From Planctomycetota bacterium (GTDB taxonomy: Bacteria > Planctomycetota > Planctomycetia > Pirellulales > UBA1268), in NCBI GenBank assembly GCA_014238855.1, contig JABAAH010000015.1:1-54709 (forward strand): a DNA stretch of 54,709 bases. The letters are read 5' to 3'. The translations under genes and the position numbers were made by a program. Under the pieces are notes generated by a model that saw only the letters and a list, made by a program, of their open reading frames with translations, was not told the DNA's origin and searched no databases. Each line of letters starts with the position of its first letter. Position 1 is the stretch's first letter. Below are positions 26,270 to 34,421 of this stretch, one piece after another.

Positions 26270-27019
26270 TTACTTCTTTAATTCTGAACGCTCGTTGGAA
26301 TCGCTGATAAAGCGATAGCCAGCACCCCGGACAGATAGGAAGTGACGCGGTTCGGATGGGTTTGCCTCAAATGATTTCCTCAGATGAAGCATGAAGGTAT
26401 CGACAGTCCGCGTCGCTGGTGCACGATCCATTCCCCATACATTTTTAAGTAATTCGGTTCGAGACAACACGAGCCCTTCGTGTTCGATTAGATAGCGGAG
26501 GAGTTTCATTTCAAGTGCGGTGAGTCGGATTTGACGATCGTCGCAATAAGCCTCCCATGTATCAAAATTGATATGGGCTTTACCAAATGAAAAGCTATTC
26601 TCAGAGTGATTTGAAGCGGATTCTTCGGGGGCGGATTCAATGCTGCTATTTCCGCGTCGGCTGAGGAGACTACGGATGACCGAAAGAAGTTCATCAAGAT
26701 CAAAAGGCTTCTGAAGGTAAACATCTGCTCCAGCGTTAAATCCTCGAATACGGTCTTCAACGAGCGTTCTCGCTGTGAGCATAACTACCGGGATTAGGTT
26801 GCCTCGACCTCGAATTTCTTCGCAGACAGCGTATCCACTCATGCTCGGCAACATTACATCAAGTACTACGAGGTCAATGTCGGCATTTGGCTCATCAAGA
26901 ATGGCCAAAGCGTCGTGTCCATCGGCAGCAGTTGTTACCGTCAAACCTTCAGATGTCAGGTTGTACCGGATGCCGATGGCGAGATGGTCCTCGTCTTCGA
27001 CGAGTAGAATGTGTGGCAT
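26270..27019 (-). CDS. OmpR/PhoB-family response regulator
   Basis: 249 residues. Receiver domain with acidic pocket ILLVEDEDH, the phosphorylated Asp54 in VVLDVMLP, Thr82 and Lys104 in YLQKPFD. An acidic/Ser linker (about 125-145) leads to a winged-helix DNA-binding domain (about 150-245) with LTALEMKLLRYL, RTVDTFMLHLRK and VRGAGYRF. The start overlaps the 3' end of the upstream epimerase gene by 64 bases. Its probable partner is the kinase at 22625, but no linkage is shown. Confidence 0.9.
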   Translation of the reverse strand: MPHILLVEDEDHLAIGIRYNLTSEGLTVTTAADGHDALAILDEPNADIDLVVLDVMLPSMSGYAVCEEIRGRGNLIPVVMLTARTLVEDRIRGFNAGADVYLQKPFDLDELLSVIRSLLSRRGNSSIESAPEESASNHSENSFSFGKAHINFDTWEAYCDDRQIRLTALEMKLLRYLIEHEGLVLSRTELLKNVWGMDRAPATRTVDTFMLHLRKSFEANPSEPRHFLSVRGAGYRFISDSNERSELKK

Positions 27020-28080
27020 GATGCTGGTTGAGTGTAACGCTCTCCTGAACTTTTTGCGTACCCATTTTCACAAAACCATGCCCAAGCATCTGCAGCAGCG
27101 ACCTCTAATGGCCGGATTTTGTAATCAAGTTCATCAATTGCTCGCTGGCACGAGAAGTTATGGCGAAGCATCGACATTTTTGCTGCTGCCGAATTTACGG
27201 GAGGCTCACGTCGAAGGAGTGTGCCAGCAAGATCTCCAAGCCGTCCAGCTACGCGTACTGCTAGTGGAGGAGCATTTCCGATTGGTGGGCGACGACCTGC
27301 GATCTTTGCGAATACTTTCCATGCGGCCAGATAGGTTAGGGCATGGCCCCCTAGGATGTAGCGTCGACCCGTTTGGCCTCGTTCGTTTACCGCTTCAATG
27401 CCACTTACGACATCACGCACATCAACAAAGTCATTGGCACCTGGTGGGGCTAGAAGACCTTTTCCGCTTGCGACTTCAAGGAGCATCCGACCACTAGAAG
27501 GCTTCCAGTCCCAGGGGCCAATCATGTACACAGGATTCACAATCATGGCATCTAGCCCACGTTCAACTTCTGTGAGAACAGCAGATTCGGCCATTCTTTT
27601 TGTTAATACATATGGACACTCAACGATACCACCCGGTGGCGTTTCTTCATCAGCAGGAATGCCATCAGAACGCAGACCAAGAGCATCAACGCTTGATACA
27701 TGAATAAATCGAGCACTCGCTAAGCGTGTAATTTCAGCAAGATTCGCCGTCCCCTCCACGTTGACACGATACATTTCGTCGTGGTGACTCCAGCCACAAT
27801 GCACCATAGCAGCAGAGTGAATGACTAAATCAATGCCATCAACAGCTCTGCGGAGGCAGTTTAGATTTTCGAGGGTACCAGTAATTTTTTCAACAGGTAG
27901 ACCTTTTAATTCAACGGTGGGCTCACTGTGGCGGGGCCGCACAAGTACCCGTACCTTCCAGCCAGTGTCAAGAAACCTTCTGACAACATTGTTGCCAACC
28001 AGTCCTGTAGCACCGGTCACAAGGCAAGACTTGCCATTGTCTTTGCTGTACGAATTAAGGAGATCGGGCATGGTTATCAA
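26956..28080 (-). CDS. NAD(P)-dependent epimerase/dehydratase (extended SDR)
   Basis: 374 residues from ATG 28080 (ATG at 28071 also possible). The Rossmann motif GATGLVGNNV is near residue 22, the NAD-binding acidic/Arg region follows, and the catalytic pair is YVLTK near 180 (YxxxK) with a Ser in HVSSVDAL. Its pattern recalls hopanoid-associated HpnA or dihydroflavonol-4-reductase-like members. The normal family ending occurs at about WAWFCENGYA; the last ~30 residues are encoded over the start of the response regulator gene, suggesting a lost stop codon. Confidence 0.85.
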   Translation of the reverse strand: MITMPDLLNSYSKDNGKSCLVTGATGLVGNNVVRRFLDTGWKVRVLVRPRHSEPTVELKGLPVEKITGTLENLNCLRRAVDGIDLVIHSAAMVHCGWSHHDEMYRVNVEGTANLAEITRLASARFIHVSSVDALGLRSDGIPADEETPPGGIVECPYVLTKRMAESAVLTEVERGLDAMIVNPVYMIGPWDWKPSSGRMLLEVASGKGLLAPPGANDFVDVRDVVSGIEAVNERGQTGRRYILGGHALTYLAAWKVFAKIAGRRPPIGNAPPLAVRVAGRLGDLAGTLLRREPPVNSAAAKMSMLRHNFSCQRAIDELDYKIRPLEVAAADAWAWFCENGYAKSSGERYTQPASCHTFYSSKTRTISPSASGTT

Positions 28081-28272
28081 GATCGGGTGTTCACTGCGTC
28101 GATATTTGATGTAGGTGCGTTAACCATTTCAAGGAAATGAATCCCGTGAAGAGACAACAACAACTCTCCATGTGAGTTAAATTGGAAAAAAAAATGAGGC
28201 AACTTTTAAAGACGTCGAATCGTTTCAGAGGAAGCTGACATTGACGTTTTCACGTGTTTTATCGGAGAATTT

Positions 28273-28290
28273 GTTATTATTGAGAATAAC
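28273..28290. promoter_or_regulatory. Short inverted repeat upstream of the acetyltransferase-like gene
   Basis: GTTATT-ATTGAG-AATAAC is an imperfect palindrome with 6-bp arms, 51 bases before the GTG start of the gene at 28341. The AT-rich TGAGAAT part resembles half of a Fur-type box, but the match is loose. An operator is possible; no supporting gene is nearby. Confidence 0.2.
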
Positions 28291-28340
28291 GTCATTGTCG
28301 GAAACGCACAGGGCAACACCACCATTTAGAGGGGTTTTTC

Positions 28341-29495
28341 GTGTCGGCTATTAGCATCGAGACGGTTGTTCATCGTCATCAGCAGCGCAGGTTTATCGAT
28401 CTACCCTGGCAGATATACGCCAGTGATACCTGTTGGATTCCGCCTTTGCGACGCGCACAGGAGGAATTACTCGGGTTCCATCCGCACCCGTTTTATGCGC
28501 GAAATAAGACGAAGTCGTTTTTAGCAACACGTGGTGGTAGGGACGTTGGTCGTATCACAGCAATTGTAAATGTTGGTCATATCGAGCGTTATAAAGAAAA
28601 CCGTGGATTCTTTGGCTTCTTTGAATGCGACGATGACCTTGATGCTGCAACCAAATTGTTTGATGCCGCAAGGGATTGGCTTGCAGGCGAGGGGATGTCG
28701 TGTTTACGAGGTCCTGCCAATCCATCTTTGAATTATGAGTGTGGACTATTAATTGAGGGATTCGCAACGCCACCCTTTTTTATGATGACACATAACCGGC
28801 CTTATTATGCAGATCTCATTGAGGCAAATGGTTTGAAAAAAATTGAAGACCTCTATGCCTTTTGGGGTGAGATGTCGATGCTCGAGGGTCTTGATGCGAA
28901 GTTAGGTGTAATGGTCGAGGGCGTGAAAGAGCGTTTCGGTGTTTCAGTTCGATCTCTTGATCGTTCAAGGTTTACCGAAGAGGTTCGTATGTTTCTTGAT
29001 ATTTATAATACAAGCCTTGCTGGAACGTGGGGGTTTGTTCCTCTCTCACAAGGCGAGGTAAATCATATGGCTAAGCATTTAAAGCACCTCATCGTTCCAG
29101 AACTTTCTTTAGTAGCTGAAGTCGAAGGTAAGCCTATCGGTACCGTTTTCTGTTTGCTCGATTACAACTCACGTATCAAAGCAATAAATGGACGCCTTTT
29201 CCCTTTCGGGTTTTTAAAGTTGCTGTGGAATAAGTCAGCTATCAAACGAATGAGAGCAATTAGCACCAATGTTGTTCCAGAGTATCAAGCGTGGGGAGTA
29301 GGCCTTGTTCTGCATGCTGCACTTGTTCCACGACTCTACAACTGGGGCATGAAGGAAGTAGAGTTTTCTTGGGTGTTAGAGAGCAATCATCTTTCGAAAC
29401 GAACTCTCGAACGTGGGGGTGCGTTGGTAACTAAGAAGTATCGAATCTATCAGGATGATCCAACAGATGATGAAAATTCGATTCAGTCAACGTGA
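28341..29495 (+). CDS. GNAT-superfamily N-acetyltransferase-like protein
   Basis: 384 residues, GTG start with AGAGGGG just upstream. The pattern resembles the long GNAT-like family with an N-terminal half (RRFIDLPWQIYASDTCWIPPLR, then GRITAIVNVGH) and a C-terminal acetyltransferase-like half (KRFGVSVRSL-type region at about 195 and VVPEYQAWGVGLVLHAAL near 310 with the acetyl-CoA loop-like GVG). Ends near KYRIYQDDP. The acceptor substrate is unknown. Its 3' end overlaps the convergent small secreted protein by 9 bases. Confidence 0.7.
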   Translation: MSAISIETVVHRHQQRRFIDLPWQIYASDTCWIPPLRRAQEELLGFHPHPFYARNKTKSFLATRGGRDVGRITAIVNVGHIERYKENRGFFGFFECDDDLDAATKLFDAARDWLAGEGMSCLRGPANPSLNYECGLLIEGFATPPFFMMTHNRPYYADLIEANGLKKIEDLYAFWGEMSMLEGLDAKLGVMVEGVKERFGVSVRSLDRSRFTEEVRMFLDIYNTSLAGTWGFVPLSQGEVNHMAKHLKHLIVPELSLVAEVEGKPIGTVFCLLDYNSRIKAINGRLFPFGFLKLLWNKSAIKRMRAISTNVVPEYQAWGVGLVLHAALVPRLYNWGMKEVEFSWVLESNHLSKRTLERGGALVTKKYRIYQDDPTDDENSIQST

Positions 29496-29801
29496 GGAAG
29501 TTCCCGTTGCGTTGTTCTGAGTTGTTTTATCCTTCGATGTGGATAAACCGTTTCGATACCTATCGACTCGCCTTGTACGGTCTGATCGCATTCTGGCATT
29601 TTTACTCGACCAATTGTTATATGACCGGCTACTTTGTTTTTGCCGTTGAGTACGTTCCCAACGCATTGAACCATAATTGACACCGCTTAAATTAAAGCTT
29701 CGATATGGATTTCTGGGGCTGATTGCTAAGGCTGAACGAGATTGTGTCGTAATTCCGAGTGTCACTATCGCTATGAATGCTAGGGATAAGAATCGTTTCA
29801 T
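29487..29801 (-). CDS. Small secreted basic protein
   Basis: 104 residues from ATG 29801 (AAAGG ribosome binding site 7-8 bases upstream); a GTG at 29810 is also in frame. A signal peptide (FLSLAFIAIVTLGI, then SRSALA) is followed by NPYRSFNLSGVNYGSMRW, a pattern that recurs in small planctomycete secreted proteins as I recall, and a strongly basic Arg/Ser/Lys tail likely disordered. Function unknown. Convergent with the acetyltransferase-like gene. Confidence 0.6.
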   Translation of the reverse strand: MKRFLSLAFIAIVTLGITTQSRSALAISPRNPYRSFNLSGVNYGSMRWERTQRQKQSSRSYNNWSSKNARMRSDRTRRVDRYRNGLSTSKDKTTQNNATGTSSR

Positions 29802-29912
29802 TCGATTCACCTTTCGATTAATTTAATTGTCACGATTTGTGTACGACATACACACAAAGAATAGATATCAAAGACCACGTTGTCATTATTCATCAATGAT
29901 TGGCAATATAAA

Positions 29913-31937
29913 TCAGTCATTTCCAGAACGCTTTGGCCTGTAACCGACGGTTTTCTGCGAACGGGACACTCTGCCCCCCTGTTTTTTCCTTGTTTTCCGT
30001 AGACCCCGAATGTGGTCTCCAGATTTTTGTTCAGCAAAGGCTTGATTTGCGTCTCGTCTTTTTTTGTTAAGAGCCTCTCGGGGAGGTTGGTCTGATATCA
30101 AGCTATCGCAGCCAGAGCCAATAAGATCTTGCCTTCCAACGTGTTCGAGTGCTTTACGCACCTCGAAATAATTTTCTGGTTTAAAAAACTGAAGAAGTGA
30201 CTTTTGCATTCGGCGGTCTCGGAGACCTTTCGTAACAGTGACAGGTTTTCCTGTCATCGGATCGTGGCCTGTGTGGTACATGCAGGCTGCGATGTCAAAG
30301 GGACTTGGGATAAAGTCTTGGACCTGATCGGGTTTGTACCCATTGCGTTTTAAAAAAATTGCCAATTCAATCATCTCCGGAAGGCCACTCCCTGGGTGGC
30401 TCGCAATAAAGTAGGGAACTGTATATTGACGTTTTCCAATTCGTCGACTTGCTGCACGAAAGGCCTTGTCAAATTCAACATAGTCATTCGCCGGAGGTTT
30501 TTTCATGAGAGCGAGCACTTCTGGATCGGTATGCTCGGGCGCAACCTTCAAATGTCCTCCAACATGGTGTTCGGCCAGTTCTCGAAGATATTCAGGATCA
30601 CGACGTGCTAAATCCATACGAACACCACTCGCAACAAGTACGCGCTTTATCCCGGGGATACTACGCGTCTCCCGCATGACTTCCTTGAGAGGACCGTGGT
30701 CAGTTCCGAGAAGTTTACAAACTGTAGGGTGGACACAGGAAAGCCGTCGACATTTTGCCTCGACCTCTGGTCGGATACAACGCATTTTGTACATGTTGGC
30801 CGTCGGGCCACCAATGTCAGAAACCGTACCTTTAAAGTCGGGCTGGCTTGCGAGCTGTTTTACTTCATTGAGTATCGATTGCTTCGACCGGCTCTGAATA
30901 ATCCGACCCTCATGGGCTGTGATTGAGCAAAATGTACAACCTCCAAAACAGCCTCGCATGATTTGAACACTGTTTTCAACAACTTCAAATGCTGGGATTC
31001 GTTCGGTGCCATATCGTGGATGAGGGCGGCGAGTAAACGGTAGTGCGTAAACACGATCCATTTCATGTTCTTCAAGTGGTAAAGCAGGGGGGTTAATAAC
31101 TACCGCTTCACGCCCATGCCGTTGAACAAGTCTTTTAGCATTATGGGGATTTGTTTCGAGGTGGCTTATGCGTGTCATCTCACAAAATGCATCAGAATCT
31201 ACTTTGGCTATTTCATATGTTGGAAGTTCTCGTGTGTTCTCATCAACAGGAATGGCCTCACTAGCTCCGAGTCGAAATCCGACACCACGGAGTGTTCTCA
31301 TATCCCGAATTGTTTTTCCTGCCTGAAACCCTTTTGCAATATCAAGGATTGTCCTTTCACCCATTCCAAAAGCCAGCAAATCAGCTTTCGAGTCAAGTAG
31401 TATCGATCGACGTACGGTATCACTCCAATAATCATAATGCGCAATACGTCTCAAGCTCGCTTCAACGCCACCGGCAACAACTGGTACACCCGGGAAGGCC
31501 TCTCGTGATCGCTGGCAGTACGCTAAGGTTGCTCTATCAGGACGAAGTCCAATCTGACCATTTGGTGAATATGCGTCATCGTTACGCACCTTGCGATTTG
31601 CTGTGTAGTGATTAATCATCGAGTCCATATTACCGGCCGAGATTGCGAAAAAGAGCCTCGGTCGTCCGAACTGCTTCCAATCATCACACGTTCGCCAGTC
31701 TGGTTGAGCGAGTACGGCAACACGAAACCCTTCTGACTCTAAGAGTCTGGCAAGAAGACCATTGGCAAAGCTCGGATGATCAACATAGGCGTCACCCGTA
31801 ACAAAAACGATATCAACACTATCCCACCCTCTGGCAATGACATCTTTTGGGTGCATTGGCAGAGGTGGGGCTGCTTGGGTATCGGCTGAGTTATCGTTCT
31901 GAATGGGGGTGTCGTTCTGAATAATTGGTAGATTCAT
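29913..31937 (-). CDS. ygiQ: YgiQ-family radical SAM protein
   Basis: 674 residues. N-terminal cobalamin-type/Rossmann-like domain (VDIVFVTGDAYVDHPSF, VVAGGVEASLRRIAHYDYW) precedes the radical SAM core with CFGGCTFCSI near residue 330, the CxxxCxxC that binds the 4Fe-4S cluster. Later landmarks are LKVAPEHTDPEVL and QDFIPSPFDIAACMYHTG. Length fits the family. The C-terminal 60 residues are Lys/Arg-rich and probably flexible. The biological reaction of YgiQ proteins is not firmly known. Confidence 0.9.
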   Translation of the reverse strand: MNLPIIQNDTPIQNDNSADTQAAPPLPMHPKDVIARGWDSVDIVFVTGDAYVDHPSFANGLLARLLESEGFRVAVLAQPDWRTCDDWKQFGRPRLFFAISAGNMDSMINHYTANRKVRNDDAYSPNGQIGLRPDRATLAYCQRSREAFPGVPVVAGGVEASLRRIAHYDYWSDTVRRSILLDSKADLLAFGMGERTILDIAKGFQAGKTIRDMRTLRGVGFRLGASEAIPVDENTRELPTYEIAKVDSDAFCEMTRISHLETNPHNAKRLVQRHGREAVVINPPALPLEEHEMDRVYALPFTRRPHPRYGTERIPAFEVVENSVQIMRGCFGGCTFCSITAHEGRIIQSRSKQSILNEVKQLASQPDFKGTVSDIGGPTANMYKMRCIRPEVEAKCRRLSCVHPTVCKLLGTDHGPLKEVMRETRSIPGIKRVLVASGVRMDLARRDPEYLRELAEHHVGGHLKVAPEHTDPEVLALMKKPPANDYVEFDKAFRAASRRIGKRQYTVPYFIASHPGSGLPEMIELAIFLKRNGYKPDQVQDFIPSPFDIAACMYHTGHDPMTGKPVTVTKGLRDRRMQKSLLQFFKPENYFEVRKALEHVGRQDLIGSGCDSLISDQPPREALNKKRRDANQAFAEQKSGDHIRGLRKTRKKQGGRVSRSQKTVGYRPKRSGND

Positions 31938-32092
31938 GGGTGGAGTGAGCCTTGTTACAGTCTGTTGCTTGTAGTTAAGTGTACCCTGCTAGAACTGGCC
32001 AATGTTTGGCCGTATTAGGCTGATATAGTTGTGGAGATGTAGGACCGGCGTTTTTATCAGATAGCTGTTTTTTTGACGGATGGATTGACTGC

Positions 32093-33064
32093 ATGTCTCG
32101 ACTAGCTTTCAAAACAATTCTTATTTTATCGACAGTACTGGTTGTGCAGGCGGTGACAGGTGCTGAGCAAGCGGGTGCTGAAAAAGAAGGACTTGTGTCG
32201 CTCGCAATTGCACAGCTTGGAGCAAATCAATATGCCGATCGTGAAGCTGCCTCGAGGCAACTCGCTGCAATGGGAGTAGTCGCTATAAATCAATTGACTC
32301 GTGCTGCACGAGGCGATGACCCTGAGATTTCGGTACGAGCGGTGGATGCTCTTCGAGTAATGCTTCGGCAGGATGATTCCGAGTTATCGAATAAAGCTGA
32401 GGCAGCTCTTGAATCAATTGCGGAGAAAGGAACTCCGGCAGTGGCCCAACAGGCCGAAGTAGCGCTTGGTTTTTTTGATGCAGCTCAGGCCGTGTCTGCA
32501 CAAATGACACTCGAACAACTTGGAGCAGTTATTAGTGAGACCAGTCCTTCTGGAATACGAGTCGAAATTAGTGAAAATTGGAAGGGCGACAGTCGCTCAT
32601 TGAGATTGGTTACACGGCTCCAAAACCTCGTTCATGTGAGTTTGTTTGGTGTTCAGCTTACACAGGAAGATGCTGGAACTCTTGGAAGGCTGAGAGCCAT
32701 TGAGCGTCTTGATTTGTTCGGCGTTGGTCTTTCAGACAATGTTATCAAGCAACTGAGACAGCGGCTTCCTGAGACTGAAATTGATATACGAAAAGGTGGT
32801 AAGTTGGGGATTGCTGGAATGCCTTTGCAGGGGCAGTGTATTATCGCAGGCGTACAGTCAGGTTCCTCTGCAGAGAAAGCAGGCTTGCTCCCACAAGATG
32901 TCATTATGGAAATTAATAAAAAGCCAATCAGTGATTTTGGAGACTGTACCCGTATTATTGGTGAGCATAAGCCGGGCGAAGAGATTGCTCTACTTATTGA
33001 ACGGATCAATCCAGATGGATCATTAAACCAGATACAAAAGGTTGTTGTACTCGGTGGATGGTAG
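32093..33064 (+). CDS. Secreted HEAT/LRR-like protein with PDZ domain
   Basis: 323 residues. A signal peptide (ILILSTVLVVQAVTG) leads to HEAT-like helices (about 30-125, with AVDALRVML and EAALESIAEKG), then a short leucine-rich stretch (about 175-215, LVHVSLFGVQLT, AIERLDLFGV), then a C-terminal PDZ domain (about 235-323) with IIAGVQSGSSAEKAGLLPQDVIMEIN. The modules indicate protein-protein binding in the periplasm; no protease domain is fused. The next gene cysC follows after 48 bases. Confidence 0.75.
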   Translation: MSRLAFKTILILSTVLVVQAVTGAEQAGAEKEGLVSLAIAQLGANQYADREAASRQLAAMGVVAINQLTRAARGDDPEISVRAVDALRVMLRQDDSELSNKAEAALESIAEKGTPAVAQQAEVALGFFDAAQAVSAQMTLEQLGAVISETSPSGIRVEISENWKGDSRSLRLVTRLQNLVHVSLFGVQLTQEDAGTLGRLRAIERLDLFGVGLSDNVIKQLRQRLPETEIDIRKGGKLGIAGMPLQGQCIIAGVQSGSSAEKAGLLPQDVIMEINKKPISDFGDCTRIIGEHKPGEEIALLIERINPDGSLNQIQKVVVLGGW

Positions 33065-33112
33065 GCGTGTAATCAGGGGAAATGAGTTGAGACAGCAGAT
33101 AAGGGTAGACAG

Positions 33113-33820
33113 TTGAGCAAACCAGACAAAGATTCATGTGGTGAGCAGGAACAGGTGACTGAACTGGTCGATGTCCGATGGCATGCCGCTACAGTTGATC
33201 GAGATCAACGAGAAACGAGTGCAGGTCACAGAGGTTGTGTGATTTGGTTTACAGGGCTATCAGGATCTGGGAAAAGTACTCTTGCGAATGAAGTTGACAA
33301 ACAGTTGCATGCCCGTGGCTATCGCAGTTTTGTCCTTGATGGAGATAATGTACGGCACGGCTTAAACGCATCTCCTAATCTGCTTGAATCAACTCACGGG
33401 AAGCCGTTCGCAAAGCGATTTGGTCTTGGGTTTGGGCCTGAAGACCGTAAAGAAAATATTCGTCGGATTGGGGCAGTAGCAGAACTCTTCACTCAGGCCG
33501 GAATCATTACGCTCACGGCTTTTATCAGTCCATATCGTCGTGATCGTGAAGCTGTTCGCAAAATGCTATCAGAGACAGACTTTGTTGAGGTGTATGTCAA
33601 AGCACCCTTAGCTGTTTGTGAGAGTCGTGATCCAAAAGGACTCTACAAGAAAGCTCGCGCTGGTGAAATCAAAGGATTCACTGGCATCGACGATCCGTAT
33701 GAAGAGCCAGAAAAAGCAGAAATTACAATAGAATCTGAAAAAAATACTCCACCCGTGCTTGCCGAACAAGTTCTTGTTTGGCTGGAACGCGCAGGAGTTA
33801 TCCCATCACGAAAACCATAG
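33113..33820 (+). CDS. cysC: Adenylylsulfate kinase CysC
   Basis: 235 residues, TTG start. It phosphorylates adenosine 5'-phosphosulfate to PAPS. Walker A is GLSGSGKST (48-56); LDGDNVRHGLN (75-85), GPEDRKENIRR (108-118) and FISPYRRDREAVR follow. Compared with classical CysC there is an extra ~16-residue insert around residues 87-103 between RHGLN and the GFG-PEDR segment. No sulfate adenylyltransferase is adjacent. A ~40-residue N-terminal extension precedes the core. Confidence 0.92.
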   Translation: MSKPDKDSCGEQEQVTELVDVRWHAATVDRDQRETSAGHRGCVIWFTGLSGSGKSTLANEVDKQLHARGYRSFVLDGDNVRHGLNASPNLLESTHGKPFAKRFGLGFGPEDRKENIRRIGAVAELFTQAGIITLTAFISPYRRDREAVRKMLSETDFVEVYVKAPLAVCESRDPKGLYKKARAGEIKGFTGIDDPYEEPEKAEITIESEKNTPPVLAEQVLVWLERAGVIPSRKP

Positions 33821-33822
33821 TA

Positions 33823-34353
33823 TTAAGGTGTTGGGCCTATAAGCTCAACGAGATTTCCATCTGGATCTTTGACGCAAGTCAAAGACATTCCAGGAACAAG
33901 GTCCTGCGGGAGTGTTACAGGCGACTTTGCAAGAGGAACTACACCAAGTTTTTTTAGACGGCTGAGTGCTGCTGAAGTGTCTTCAATAATGATTGTTAGA
34001 TAACGAAAACCGGTGTGAGAATGAATGAAATCGTTATCGCCGGATCGTGGCAATGTTCTGGCTATCTGCATGAGCTTCAGCTTTGTCGCTGTTTTGTCGT
34101 TTCCCAAAACAAGTACTCGAACATCGAGAGGTTTGTTGTCCGTGAGCCCAGCAGATCCAGCAAGCGTAGAGTCCACCTGAAACCCATCTAATTCCTGAAA
34201 GCCAATGCCGTCAGTGTAAAACGCAATAGAGGTATCAAGGTCGGTGACGACCATGCCAATATCAATGGTAGTTTTCGGAAAAACGATAGGTTCAGAAGCA
34301 GCGACAAGGTTTATAGTAATGGCTAATGAAAAAGCAGCGAGTGTGCGAAACAT
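33823..34353 (-). CDS. VOC-family protein with signal peptide
   Basis: 176 residues. A signal peptide (TLAAFSLAITINLVAAS) leads to a glyoxalase/VOC fold: TTIDIGMVVTDLDTSIAFYTDGIGF near the start of the fold and TCVKDPDGNLVELIGP at the end, both standard halves of the beta-alpha-beta-beta-beta repeat. Metal ligands would be His/Glu; the C-terminal Glu is present. An exported VOC protein is uncommon. Convergent with cysC (2-base gap), downstream of the serine hydrolase. Confidence 0.75.
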   Translation of the reverse strand: MFRTLAAFSLAITINLVAASEPIVFPKTTIDIGMVVTDLDTSIAFYTDGIGFQELDGFQVDSTLAGSAGLTDNKPLDVRVLVLGNDKTATKLKLMQIARTLPRSGDNDFIHSHTGFRYLTIIIEDTSAALSRLKKLGVVPLAKSPVTLPQDLVPGMSLTCVKDPDGNLVELIGPTP

Positions 34354-34421
34354 TTGAAACTAGCTCCAGATGTGTTGTTGTGACGCTATAAACGTACTCC
34401 ATAACATTCCGCATACAAGCG

